Of a stretch of 64,000 nt of DNA, positions 1-10,336 are shown one piece after another. Source of the DNA: Pseudomonas lini (GTDB lineage: Bacteria; Pseudomonadota; Gammaproteobacteria; Pseudomonadales; Pseudomonadaceae); contig NZ_JAUSSR010000006.1 of the NCBI RefSeq assembly GCF_030812475.1, positions 1 through 64,000 of the forward strand, written 5' to 3'. The position numbers and the translations under genes are program-made. The notes beneath the pieces are model-generated. The model ran no database searches and was not told where the DNA came from. It worked only from the letters and a program-made list of their open reading frames with translations. How positions within the stretch are numbered: position 1 is the first letter of the stretch; the number at the start of each line of letters is the position of its first letter.

Positions 1-507
1 GCTGACGACGCGACCTTCCTGCTGACCAACGCCGACACCGTGATCATCGTTCCGGGCTACGGCCTGGCGGTCGCCCGGGCGCAGCACGCGCTGAAAGAGC
101 TGACCGAGAAGCTGACCCATCGCGGCGTGACCGTGAAGTACGCGATCCACCCGGTTGCCGGCCGTATGCCGGGCCACATGAACGTGCTGCTGGCCGAGGC
201 CGAAGTGCCTTACGACCAGGTGTTCGAGATGGAAGACATCAACTCCGAGTTCGGCCAGGCCGACGTGGTGCTGGTACTGGGCGCCAACGACGTGGTCAAC
301 CCGGCGGCGAAGAACGATCCGAAGTCGCCGATTGCCGGCATGCCGATTCTCGAAGCGTTCAAGGCCAAGACCATCATCGTCAACAAGCGCTCCATGGCCA
401 GCGGCTATGCCGGCCTGGACAACGAACTGTTCTACCTCGACAAGACCATGATGGTCTTCGGCGACGCCAAGAAAGTCATCGAAGACATGGTCAAAGCCGT
501 CGAGTAA
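1..507 (+). CDS. pntB: NAD(P) transhydrogenase subunit beta, C-terminal part (5' end outside window)
   Basis: This is the membrane-bound proton-translocating transhydrogenase subunit that passes hydride between NAD(H) and NADP(H). Only the last 168 codons are present and the frame is open from base 1. They form the soluble NADP(H)-binding domain III. It contains the [10 protein letters not shown] nucleotide-binding loop, the [18 protein letters not shown] stretch, the [12 protein letters not shown] motif and the [11 protein letters not shown] segment, all typical of PntB. The gene ends with TAA followed at once by TAG. A good intrinsic terminator follows about 25 bases later. The subunit A genes would be expected upstream, outside the window. 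Confidence 0.97.
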   Translation, partial: ADDATFLLTNADTVIIVPGYGLAVARAQHALKELTEKLTHRGVTVKYAIHPVAGRMPGHMNVLLAEAEVPYDQVFEMEDINSEFGQADVVLVLGANDVVNPAAKNDPKSPIAGMPILEAFKAKTIIVNKRSMASGYAGLDNELFYLDKTMMVFGDAKKVIEDMVKAVE

Positions 508-529
508 TAGCTGCTTCAACGCAATACCC

Positions 530-562
530 AAAACCCCGGCCCTTATCAGGCTGGGGTTTTTT
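530..562 (+). terminator. Rho-independent terminator after pntB
   Basis: A ten-base-pair stem (AACCCCGGCC against GGCTGGGGTT, one G-U pair) with a short loop is followed by a run of six T. It lies 23 bases after the pntB stop and separates it from the next gene. Confidence 0.85.
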
Positions 563-697
563 ATTGCCGTTGAAATGATCCGCCAACCCGACCAAAGGCT
601 CTAAATCAGGGGTCGGCATTCGACCATGGTAGCGGGACGGATTTTTTTCAAATCACTAGACTGCACACCTTGCTTTCGTTGCCCGAGATAAACCTCC

Positions 698-2191
698 ATG
701 TACCGTGATCGTATTCGCTTGCCTTCGTTGTTGGACAAAGTGATGAGCGCCGCTGACGCAGCCGCTCTGATTGAGGACGGCATGACCGTCGGCATGAGTG
801 GTTTCACTCGCGCCGGCGAAGCCAAGGCCGTGCCCCATGCATTGGCCGAACGCGCCAAGCTGACCCCGCTGAAAATCACCCTGATGACGGGCGCGAGCCT
901 GGGCAACGACCTCGACAAACAACTCACCGAAGCCGGGGTGCTGTCGCGACGCATGCCATTCCAGGTCGATAGCACGCTGCGCAAGGCGATCAACGCTGGC
1001 GAAGTGATGTTCATCGACCAGCATCTTTCGGAAACCGTGGAGCAGCTACGCAACCAGCAGCTCAAGCTTCCGGATATCGCGGTGATCGAGGCCGTGGCGA
1101 TCACCGAGCAAGGCCACATCGTGCCGACCACTTCAGTCGGCAATTCGGCCAGCTTCGCGATTTTCGCCAAACAGGTCATCGTTGAAATCAACCTGGCACA
1201 CAACCCGAATCTGGAAGGTCTGCACGACATCTATATTCCGACCTATCGCCCGACTCGCACACCGATTCCGCTGGTGAAGGTTGACGACCGGATCGGCAGC
1301 ACCGCCATCCCGATCCCGGCGGAAAAGATCGTTGCCATCGTAATTACCAATCAGTCCGACTCGCCTTCCACCGTGTTGCCGCCGGACGTCGATACCCAGG
1401 CTATCGCCGACCATCTGATCGACTTCTTCAAGCAGGAAGTGGCAGCCGGACGCATGACCAACAAGCTTGGCCCGCTGCAAGCCGGGATTGGCACCATCGC
1501 CAATTCGGTGATGTGCGGTTTGATCGACTCGCCCTTCGAAGACCTCACCATGTACTCCGAAGTGCTGCAGGACTCGACCTTCGACCTGATAGACGCCGGC
1601 AAACTGAGCTTTGCGTCCGGCAGTTCGATCACGTTGTCGGCGCGTCGCAATACCGACGTTTTCGGCAACCTGGAGCGCTACAAGGACAAACTGGTCCTGC
1701 GCCCGCAGGAAATCTCCAACCACCCGGAAGTGGTGCGTCGACTGGGCATCATCGGCGTCAACACCGCGCTGGAATTCGACTTGTACGGCAACGTCAACTC
1801 CACCCATGTCTGCGGCACGCGGATGATGAACGGGATCGGCGGCTCAGGCGACTTCGCGCGTAACGCGCACCTGGCAATCTTCGTTACCAAGTCGATCGCC
1901 AAGGGCGGCGCAATCTCCAGCGTGGTGCCCATGGTCAGCCACGTCGACCACACCGAGCATGACGTCGACATCCTCGTCACCGAGGTCGGGCTGGCCGACC
2001 TGCGCGGCCTGGCACCGCGGGAGCGGGCTCGCGTCATCATCGACAACTGCGTGCACCCGGATTATCGCCAGGCGCTGGATGATTACTTCACAGCTGCATG
2101 CGCATTGGGTGGCCATACCCCGCATATCCTGCGCGATGCACTGAGCTGGCACATGAACCTCGAAGAAACCGGGCGCATGCTTGCGGTCTGA
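698..2191 (+). CDS. Acetyl-CoA hydrolase / succinyl-CoA:acetate CoA-transferase family protein
   Basis: A cytosolic class I CoA-transferase of 497 residues, the usual length for the Ach1/Cat1/AarC family. It would move CoA between acetate and succinyl- or acetyl-CoA. The likely catalytic glutamate is E288 in the sequence MYSEVLQDST. The glycine-rich GIGGSGDFARNA stretch in the C-terminal half is the conserved CoA-binding region. The PHALAERAKL segment near residue 50 fits the N-terminal domain. The ATG at 698 has only a weak ribosome-binding site (GAGAT). The gene stands alone between the pntB terminator and the repeat-rich region after 2192. The sequence cannot tell whether acetate, propionate or another acid is the preferred acceptor. 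Confidence 0.92.
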   Translation: MYRDRIRLPSLLDKVMSAADAAALIEDGMTVGMSGFTRAGEAKAVPHALAERAKLTPLKITLMTGASLGNDLDKQLTEAGVLSRRMPFQVDSTLRKAINAGEVMFIDQHLSETVEQLRNQQLKLPDIAVIEAVAITEQGHIVPTTSVGNSASFAIFAKQVIVEINLAHNPNLEGLHDIYIPTYRPTRTPIPLVKVDDRIGSTAIPIPAEKIVAIVITNQSDSPSTVLPPDVDTQAIADHLIDFFKQEVAAGRMTNKLGPLQAGIGTIANSVMCGLIDSPFEDLTMYSEVLQDSTFDLIDAGKLSFASGSSITLSARRNTDVFGNLERYKDKLVLRPQEISNHPEVVRRLGIIGVNTALEFDLYGNVNSTHVCGTRMMNGIGGSGDFARNAHLAIFVTKSIAKGGAISSVVPMVSHVDHTEHDVDILVTEVGLADLRGLAPRERARVIIDNCVHPDYRQALDDYFTAACALGGHTPHILRDALSWHMNLEETGRMLAV

Positions 2192-2511
2192 CGGGTTACA
2201 GATAGCGGCTGACGCAATGACAGTTTCGCCAGCCCGCTATTGCCAAGCCATTATGTGTTTAAAACTGTACTGCTGTACCGGTCTTTTCCTACAGTTTTCC
2301 CTTACCTTTCCATACCAAAAGTGCAAATATGCACCATATTAGTGCAGATAGGTACAGTTGCCTCAATTTCGACCAGTACACTGCCTATTAACAGTTAACT
2401 GGTCCCTCACAATACAGGTGAACTGTATCTACAGGGACTGGCCAAACAAGAGGATCATTGGCATCAGTTAAACCACTACCTAATCCCGCCACGAGCGGAA
2501 GGATGCTTACC
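2192..2511. promoter_or_regulatory. AT-rich promoter region with repeated CTGTAC / GTACAG hexamers
   Basis: This 320-base gap precedes the DUF1127 gene. It holds CTGTAC at 2265-2270 and 2273-2278 (direct repeats eight bases apart). The reverse forms are GTACAG at 2352-2357 and GTACAC at 2376-2381. A related CTGTATCTACAG sits at 2423-2434. Another GTACAG lies at 2848-2853, just after the DUF1127 terminator. Such clusters resemble operators of MocR/PdxR-type GntR regulators, but no such regulator is encoded in the window. The operator role is therefore inference. Confidence 0.45.
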
Positions 2512-2727
2512 ATGGAACGTACACTCAGTTCCGAACTGTTCTTCGAAGACACCAGCGCAAAAACCCAGACTTCCATGCCGTTGCGCGTTCTCGCCAACCT
2601 GATGTTGTGGCAGCGCCGCATCTCCAGCCGCCATCAATTGGCTCGTCTGGATTCGCGTCTGCTGGCTGACGCCGGTATCAGCGAATCGCAACGCTACGAA
2701 GAGCTGAGCAAGCCGTTCTGGCGCTAA
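2512..2727 (+). CDS. DUF1127 domain-containing small protein
   Basis: A 71-residue protein whose C-terminal half matches the DUF1127 (YjiS-like) pattern: a LMLWQRRISSRHQLARLD helix followed by LLADAGISESQRYEELSKPFW. Proteins of this family are short and basic; some bind RNA or affect phosphate and carbon responses, but the role here is unknown. I chose the ATG at 2512 because GGAAGG at 2497-2502 lies nine bases upstream. Starts at 2458 and 2503 are open but lack this spacing. The gene is monocistronic, with a terminator at 2789-2818 and an unusual repeat-rich promoter region. Confidence 0.85.
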   Translation: MERTLSSELFFEDTSAKTQTSMPLRVLANLMLWQRRISSRHQLARLDSRLLADAGISESQRYEELSKPFWR

Positions 2728-2788
2728 GTAGCGTCGCTGGCTCTGACCCTCAGGGTCCACCGCCAGCAACCCGAATTGAATAAACAAG

Positions 2789-2818
2789 ACCCGTCGTGGG
2801 AAACCGCGACGGGTTTTG
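2789..2818 (+). terminator. Rho-independent terminator after DUF1127 gene
   Basis: The stem ACCCGTCG / CGACGGGT has a ten-base loop and a short TTTT tail, 62 bases after the stop codon. Confidence 0.75.
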
Positions 2819-2887
2819 TCGTTTCAGGACGTAGAAAAGCAATACCAGTACAGTTACTATTAATATAATATTAACCGATACACTTTG

Positions 2888-2962
2888 CAGGAGCTGTCGA
2901 AGGCGGCGATCTTTGATCTGGCATACAAGATCAAAAAGATCGCAGCCTTCGGCAACTCCTAC
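2888..2962. repeat. REPIN-like inverted repeat
   Basis: Two arms, GAGCTGTCGAAGGCGGCGAT and its imperfect inverse ATCGCAGCCTTCGGCAACTC, face each other across a short linker. A related element occurs at 12028-12102. It lies in the 376-base gap between the DUF1127 gene and the first DUF2388 gene (2728-3103). Apart from this element and the DUF1127 terminator I see no gene there. Confidence 0.75.
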
Positions 2963-3103
2963 ACCTATCGTTTCTACTATGGGCTGTTCGAATCCATCCC
3001 TGACAGCCTAATATCTAACCAGAACGTGGCGAACGCGGTATCACAGGCGTCTGATCTTCAGACACTGCGCCATCTCCCAATCGGTTCACCAAGGAGTTAC
3101 ATC

Positions 3104-3421
3104 ATGTCCCGTCTTCGCTTGCTCAGCGCTGCAGCCCTGCTTGCCGTGGCCGCCAATGCCCACGCCACCAGCTTCATCGTGACCACCGATGCCGTCGTCG
3201 GCGCACTCAAGGCCACGTCCGATGCGACCTCCGATGTCACTTCTTCCTTCCGCGATGACAAGATCGTGCGTGCTGCCCGCGACGACGCCGCCAGCTTCGT
3301 GGCCAGTGAAGGCGCCATCCGTGGGGTGAAACTGGAAAGCGCCCTCGACCACATCCGTCAACAGGCGCCTCAACTGAGTGCCACGGATGCGCAGCTGGCC
3401 CAGGCCATACTGACGATCTAA
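3104..3421 (+). CDS. DUF2388 domain-containing exported protein (copy 1)
   Basis: A 105-residue protein with a clear signal peptide (MSRLRLLSAAALLAVAANAHA) and a mature part typical of DUF2388. That part has TSFIVTTDAV at the start, a central RDDAASFVASEGAIRG motif and a C-terminal QLAQAILTI. The protein should be periplasmic; the family has no established function. The ATG at 3104 follows AAGGAG with good spacing. The open frame extends further upstream, but that extension crosses a REPIN repeat and is not coding. It is the first of three tandem paralogues (next at 3529 and 3872). Confidence 0.88.
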   Translation: MSRLRLLSAAALLAVAANAHATSFIVTTDAVVGALKATSDATSDVTSSFRDDKIVRAARDDAASFVASEGAIRGVKLESALDHIRQQAPQLSATDAQLAQAILTI

Positions 3422-3528
3422 GCGACGTCGCTCACTTGGGACACTCGCGTAGTGTCCCAATGTTTCAAGGCTGGCTCTAGACCGGGCGTTGCGCTAGCCT
3501 TGAGACTCGCTTTCAGCTACCGAGCCTC

Positions 3529-3846
3529 ATGCGTTTTCTTTCAAATCTGTTGATCACTCCGTTGTTTGCGACAGCTTGCTGGGTGGGCCCGGCCCATGCC
3601 TACGACGCCTTCAACCTGTCGACACAAGGCATCGTCGTCACCGGCTACGCCACCACCATGGTGTCCGCCGCTCCCTTCGACCGCAAGTTGCTGCTCGCCG
3701 CACAGGATGACGCTGCTGCGTTCGTTGCCAGTGACGGCAAACTGCGGGGCGCGCAACTGGAGGCTGCCCTGGTCTACCTGCGCAGCACCCAACCGAAACT
3801 TCATGCAAGCGACCTTGAACTGGCGCAGGCAATTCTCGTCCAATAG
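3529..3846 (+). CDS. DUF2388 domain-containing exported protein (copy 2)
   Basis: A 105-residue secreted protein with an N-terminal signal peptide ending near AHA-YDA. The core motif AQDDAAAFVASDGKLRG and the tail ELAQAILVQ match the two neighbouring copies. Copy 2 is the most diverged of the three: its N-terminal mature segment (DAFNLSTQGIVVTGYAT) differs from TSFIVTTDAV and TLVATSNIII. It lies 107 bases after copy 1 and 25 bases before copy 3, so copies 2 and 3 and the DUF4105 gene are probably co-transcribed. Function unknown. Confidence 0.85.
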   Translation: MRFLSNLLITPLFATACWVGPAHAYDAFNLSTQGIVVTGYATTMVSAAPFDRKLLLAAQDDAAAFVASDGKLRGAQLEAALVYLRSTQPKLHASDLELAQAILVQ

Positions 3847-3871
3847 TTATCCTTATCTGCGGAGTCGTTCC

Positions 3872-4192
3872 ATGCGTAGCCCCCTGATTGCTGCTGCCCT
3901 TGGCCTGTTGTTGTTGGCCGATGTGACCCAGGCGCACACCTTGGTCGCCACCAGTAACATCATCATCGATGCCTCCCGGCGCACCATTGATTTCACATCA
4001 GACACCACCACGTCCATTCGCGATTCGAAAATCATCCGCGAAGCCCACGACGATGCCGCCAGCTTCGTTGCCAGCGAAGGTGAAATTCGTGGAGCACACC
4101 TGGAAGCTGCCTTCGACACATTGCGCACCCGCGTGCCGGAAGCCCGGGACGCCAGTGACCTGGTGCTCGCCGAAGCCATCCTCGCACTGTGA
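3872..4192 (+). CDS. DUF2388 domain-containing exported protein (copy 3)
   Basis: A 106-residue exported protein: a signal peptide up to about TQAHT, then the DUF2388 core with AHDDAASFVASEGEIRG and DLVLAEAILAL. The ATG at 3872 was chosen because the signal peptide begins there; the longer open frame upstream overlaps copy 2. Its TGA stop shares one base with the ATG of the following DUF4105 gene at 4192, which points to translational coupling. Copies 1 and 3 are more alike (DATSDVTSSFRDDKI against DTTTSIRDSKI) than either is to copy 2. Confidence 0.87.
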   Translation: MRSPLIAAALGLLLLADVTQAHTLVATSNIIIDASRRTIDFTSDTTTSIRDSKIIREAHDDAASFVASEGEIRGAHLEAAFDTLRTRVPEARDASDLVLAEAILAL

Positions 4193-6150
4193 TGTCGCTT
4201 GGTGCCTGGCTGTTGGCCGGGGTCCTGTTGCTGCTTGGCAACACGGCCCAGGCTGGCCTGCAATTACAGCTCAAGACCCAAGGGTTGAGCCCCGCACAAC
4301 AGCAGGCCAGTCAGGCGCTGCTCGATGAAGCCATGCAGGCATTGCCGCCGCGCTTCATCGAGCAACTCGACCGCAAAATCGATGTCGGCTGGACCGATGA
4401 GATGCCAGGCGACGCCTACGGTCAGGCATCCCTGGTGTCCGAACTCGACTTGAACCGCAACTTGCTCGCCGGCCTCACCGATGGCAGCGCTGCGACGAAA
4501 AAAACCTATCGCCCCCACGGCACTGTGCGCAGGGAATTGCTGGCCACGGTGTTGCACGAAATCACTCACATCTATGACCGGGCGCGCCTGTGGCCCGACG
4601 CCGAACGCACCCTGATTCAGCGCTGCACCCGTCGTATCAGCAGTTCGGGGCTGATCGGCATGCCCGACGAATGCCGCGGTCAGGCCGATCGACGCTTTAC
4701 CCTCAGCGACGACCCGCGGCTACTCGACCTCGCCGGCTGGCCGCAGTACGTCGGCCGCCGTGGCGAGCGCGAACAATACAATCGACAAATTGCCCGCAGC
4801 CCGGACATCTACGAGACGAGCAGTCCCAAGGAGTTCGTTGCGGTCAACATGGAGTATTTCCTCCTCGACCCGAGCTACGCTTGCCGCCGTCCTGCGCTGT
4901 ACCGCTACTATCAGGAACATTTCGGCTGGGCGCCCGCCGCCAAAGATACCTGCGGCAAATCCTTTGCATTCCTCAACGCCGGCAACGACTTCGCCAAACA
5001 ACCTCTGGGCCAGGTCGACCCGGAACGGGTGTACGCCGTCGACTATCTGCTTGCCGAAGCCAATCAGAATTGGGTCAGCCGCTGGGGCCACAGCATGTTG
5101 CGCCTGGTGATCTGCGCCCCCGGTCGACCACGCGGACCGGATTGCCGGCTGGATCTGGATCAGCATCTGGTGCTGTCCTACCGCGCCTTTGTCGGTGATG
5201 TACAGCTGTCGAGCTGGGACGGCCTGGTGGGTAAATACCCGTCGCGCCTGTTTGTCCTGCCGCTGGCTCAGGTGATTGATGAATACACCAAGACCGAATT
5301 GCGCAGCCTGGCCTCGGTGCCGCTGAACCTTTCACGCAACGAAATCGAGAACGTGGTGGAACACGCCGCCGAGATGCACTGGAGCTACGATGGCAACTAT
5401 TTCTTCCTGTCCAATAACTGTGCGGTAGAAGGCCTGAAACTGTTGCGCAGCGGCACCAACAATGCACAGCTGGTCGGGCTGGACAGCATCATGCCCAACG
5501 GATTGCTGGAAGTGCTCAAGGGTCGTGGACTGGCGGATACCAGCGTGCTGGACGATCCCCGCGAAGCGCTGCGCCTGGGCTATCGCTTTGACTCCTTCCG
5601 CGATCGTTATCAAGCGATGTTCGAAGTGCTAAAAAAGCACTTGCCGATCAAGCAGGAGAAAGTTGAAGACTGGCTGGCATTGAAAGCCGACGAACGCCGG
5701 CAATGGATTGACCGGGCCGACTTGCGCACCAGTGCGGCATTGCTGTTACTGGAGCAAGCCGCCTTCCGCCAACAGTTGGTATTGGCCCAGGACGAAGTAA
5801 AACAGCGCTATCTGGGCGCCCGGGAATTGAAGAACGGTGGCATGGACAAAGCCAACGCGACCCTGCAGCAGATTCTCGCCAACAGTGGCTTCCTCAGCCG
5901 ACCGGCAGAGCTGCTCGGTACGGGCGGTTATGGTTTGCCGCAGCCAAATGAATGGCAACGCCTGGAATCGGAAAGCAGCCTGCGGCAGAAACAGCTTCAA
6001 GCGCTGACCGGCGATCTGGACAAGGAAGTGAGGGCGCTGCTCGAACCGAGCCGGGCGGCCGAGATGGCCGCCAATGAAGCCAACCTGAAGCAGGTTGGCG
6101 AACATTTGAGAAAATTGCACAAAGCGTCGGGAGGGCTGGAGTTGCCTTGA
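4192..6150 (+). CDS. DUF4105 (Lnb N-terminal periplasmic domain) protein with an HEITH zincin-like motif
   Basis: A large exported protein of 652 residues with a signal peptide (LLAGVLLLLGNTAQA). Residues 118-128 read ATVLHEITHIY, an HExxH zinc-peptidase signature. Further on, SPKEFVAVNMEYFLL (about 211-225) resembles the EFxAVxxEYFF segment that supplies the third ligand in MtfA-like peptidases. The second half carries the DUF4105/Lnb features WVSRWGHSMLRLV (about 294-306) and YFFLSNNCAVEGLKLL, followed by a long helical C-terminal part. It is coupled to the DUF2388 genes by a one-base overlap. A periplasmic zinc hydrolase acting on envelope material is plausible but inferred from motifs only. 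Confidence 0.8.
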   Translation: MSLGAWLLAGVLLLLGNTAQAGLQLQLKTQGLSPAQQQASQALLDEAMQALPPRFIEQLDRKIDVGWTDEMPGDAYGQASLVSELDLNRNLLAGLTDGSAATKKTYRPHGTVRRELLATVLHEITHIYDRARLWPDAERTLIQRCTRRISSSGLIGMPDECRGQADRRFTLSDDPRLLDLAGWPQYVGRRGEREQYNRQIARSPDIYETSSPKEFVAVNMEYFLLDPSYACRRPALYRYYQEHFGWAPAAKDTCGKSFAFLNAGNDFAKQPLGQVDPERVYAVDYLLAEANQNWVSRWGHSMLRLVICAPGRPRGPDCRLDLDQHLVLSYRAFVGDVQLSSWDGLVGKYPSRLFVLPLAQVIDEYTKTELRSLASVPLNLSRNEIENVVEHAAEMHWSYDGNYFFLSNNCAVEGLKLLRSGTNNAQLVGLDSIMPNGLLEVLKGRGLADTSVLDDPREALRLGYRFDSFRDRYQAMFEVLKKHLPIKQEKVEDWLALKADERRQWIDRADLRTSAALLLLEQAAFRQQLVLAQDEVKQRYLGARELKNGGMDKANATLQQILANSGFLSRPAELLGTGGYGLPQPNEWQRLESESSLRQKQLQALTGDLDKEVRALLEPSRAAEMAANEANLKQVGEHLRKLHKASGGLELP

Positions 6151-6162
6151 GGCACATTACCT

Positions 6163-6974
6163 TCAGCTAACGCGGGCCTTTCGCACGCCGTCGGCAAGGG
6201 CCGCGCACAGGCTCAACACGCCATCGACCGCCTGGGCCGGCGTCGTGGCATCGGCGATATGATCGATCAACGCCGAGCCCACCACCACACCATCCGCCAG
6301 GCGAGCGATGGCAGCCGCTTGCTCCGGTGTACGGATGCCGAAACCGATGCTGATCGGCAGATCGGTGTGGCGACGCAAGCGGGCAACCGCTTCTTCGACA
6401 TGTTCCAGCGTCGCCGCGCCCGCGCCGGTCACACCGGCAACGGAGACGTAGTAAACGAAGCCGGAACTGCCGTTCAGAACGGTTGGCAGACGCACGTCAT
6501 CGGTGGTCGGCGTGGTCAGCCGGATAAAGTCCAGACCGGCAACCTGGGCCGGGTCGCACAGTTCGCCGTTATGCTCGGGTGGCAGGTCGACCACGATCAG
6601 CCCATCCACGCCGGCTTCTTTGGCATCGGCAATAAAGCGCAGTACGCCGTACTTGTGAATCGGGTTGAAGTAACCCATCAGCACCAGCGGTGTGTCGGTA
6701 TTGCCTTCGCGGAACTCGCGAACCATCTGCAGGGTTTTCGCCAGGTTTTGTTTGGCGCCCAAGGCACGAATGTTGGCCAACTGGATCGCCGGGCCATCGG
6801 CCATCGGATCAGTGAAAGGCATGCCCAGCTCGATCACGTCGGCGCCAGCACCGGGCAAGCCTTTGAGAATCGCCAGGGAAGTGTCGTAGCTCGGGTCGCC
6901 GGCGGTCACAAAGGTCACCAGGGCGGCACGGTTCTGTTCCTTGAGTTCGGCAAAACGCGTTTGCAGGCGGCTCA

Positions 6975-6975
<1 letters not shown>
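6163..6975 (-). CDS. trpA: Tryptophan synthase alpha chain
   Basis: A 270-residue TIM-barrel enzyme that cleaves indole-3-glycerol phosphate to indole and glyceraldehyde 3-phosphate. Indole then passes to TrpB through the subunit tunnel. The catalytic pair is present as E49 (DVIEL) and D60 (DPMAD). The phosphate-binding end, [11 protein letters not shown] then [10 protein letters not shown], is intact. The start is ATG at 6975, sharing one base with the trpB stop. Its ribosome-binding site (AGGAG) lies inside the repeated 3' tail of trpB. In pseudomonads trpBA is activated by TrpI together with indoleglycerol phosphate, and trpI is divergent here. Confidence 0.98.
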
Positions 6976-9227
<2,252 letters not shown>

Positions 9228-9255
<28 letters not shown>

Positions 9256-9554
9256 GCTGCGAGCAAACCCAGCGCACCCACAGCCACACCCGCGGTAGTC
9301 CAAGGGTGTTCCTGGGCGTAGTCCCGTGTGGCGATTCCGGTTTCGCGGGTTTTGACTTTAACTTCTTCGTACGCATCGCTGAGCAGATGGCGCGAATGCT
9401 TCAGCGCGTTTTCGGCGTTCGTTTTCAACACTTTAAGGGTTTTACGCGACTCGTCCGAGGCGTCGTCCTTAAGGCTTTCCAGAGACTTGAGCAAACTCTC
9501 GATCTCGGCTTCCATGCTTTGCAATGAGGCTTTACGTAAAGAAGTGGTGGCCAT
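9228..9554 (-). CDS. DUF883 / ElaB-YqjD family membrane-anchored protein
   Basis: A 108-residue protein. The first 75 residues are helical and charged ([19 protein letters not shown]), followed by [20 protein letters not shown] and KRGE. That C-terminal membrane segment after a conserved HPW is the hallmark of the ElaB/YqjD/YgaM family. Its members are inner-membrane proteins reported to bind ribosomes and to rise in stationary phase. A good ribosome-binding site (GGAGAG) precedes the ATG at 9554. The 3' end overlaps trpI by 28 bases in convergent orientation, so no terminator separates them. Confidence 0.88.
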
Positions 9555-9707
9555 GGTGGCTCTCCTGCATTGGTTGAGTTGCGTGTGTTGGTTGGGACTT
9601 CAGCGGTTCGAGAAAGTGCAGTAAATCTGAACTTCAACGTCGTATTAGCCGACAGAAGTAATAAGAAAATCACTGCTAGGCTGTAATCAAACCCTGAGGA
9701 GAACGCC

Positions 9708-9923
9708 ATGACAGATCATCACACCTACAAGAAAGTCGAGCTGGTCGGCTCATCCGCCAGCAGCATCGAAGACGCCATCAACAACGCCTTGGCCGAAGCA
9801 AATAAAAGCCTCAAGTACATGGAATGGTTCGAGGTAACCGAAACCCGCGGGCACATCAAGGACGGTAAGGCTGCCCATTTCCAGGTCACGCTCAAGGTCG
9901 GGTTCCGGATTGCGAGCAGCTGA
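9708..9923 (+). CDS. Dodecin family flavin-binding protein
   Basis: A 71-residue protein matching dodecin across its length: the KKVELVGSSASSIEDAINNA start, SLKYMEWFEVTETRGHI in the middle and FQVTLKVGFRI at the end. Dodecins form hollow dodecamers that store riboflavin or FMN and quench its photochemistry; the conserved tryptophan (W in MEWFEV) stacks on the flavin. The ATG at 9708 follows GAGGAG closely. It is a single-gene unit. Confidence 0.93.
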   Translation: MTDHHTYKKVELVGSSASSIEDAINNALAEANKSLKYMEWFEVTETRGHIKDGKAAHFQVTLKVGFRIASS

Positions 9924-10046
9924 GTTTGAGCTAGTCTTCTGAACTGGCTCGCTGGCCGAGTGCCATAGGGATTGGCAATGCGCTACACAAGAACATCCGG
10001 CTGATAGCCGGATGCCCCCTATTGATCCGACCAGAGAATGCGACAG

Positions 10047-10268
10047 ATGAAGAAGTTTATTTTAGTGGTAGTTTTGCTGACCCTTGGGAGTACAGCCTTC
10101 GCTCATGGCAAGTCATGTGAAGAACTGAAAGCCGAGATCGCCGCAAAACTTGATGCCAAGGGTGTTGCTGGTTATTCCCTGGAAATCGTCGATAAAGGCA
10201 CTGGTGCTGATGGGAAAGTCGTCGGCACGTGTGAGAAGGGTACCAAGGAAATTGTCTACAAGAGATAG
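10047..10268 (+). CDS. DUF1161 exported small protein (copy 1)
   Basis: A 73-residue protein with a signal peptide (MKKFILVVVLLTLGSTAFA). The short DUF1161 mature domain has KSCEELKAEIAAKLDAKGV, GYSLEIVDKG and VVGTCEKGTKEIVYKR, with two cysteines likely to form a disulfide. An upstream ATG at 10038 is also in frame; I prefer 10047 because it begins the signal peptide directly. A strong terminator follows. A paralogue lies at 12200. The function of the family is not known. Confidence 0.87.
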   Translation: MKKFILVVVLLTLGSTAFAHGKSCEELKAEIAAKLDAKGVAGYSLEIVDKGTGADGKVVGTCEKGTKEIVYKR

Positions 10269-10287
10269 CTGATGCCCACGAAAAATA

Positions 10288-10316
10288 GGAAAGCCGACGC
10301 AATGACGTCGGCTTTT
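10288..10316 (+). terminator. Rho-independent terminator after first DUF1161 gene
   Basis: The perfect ten-base stem AAAGCCGACG / CGTCGGCTTT is followed by six T. It may also serve the convergent oxidoreductase gene on the other strand. Confidence 0.9.
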
Positions 10317-10336
10317 TTGTAGGCGCCGCTCGAACG

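Noticed and set aside
9626..9660. AlgU-like promoter (GAACTT at 9629) in front of dodecin
   Set aside because: The -35 matches, but the expected -10 reads ACAGA rather than TCTGA at the right spacing, so it was too weak to list.
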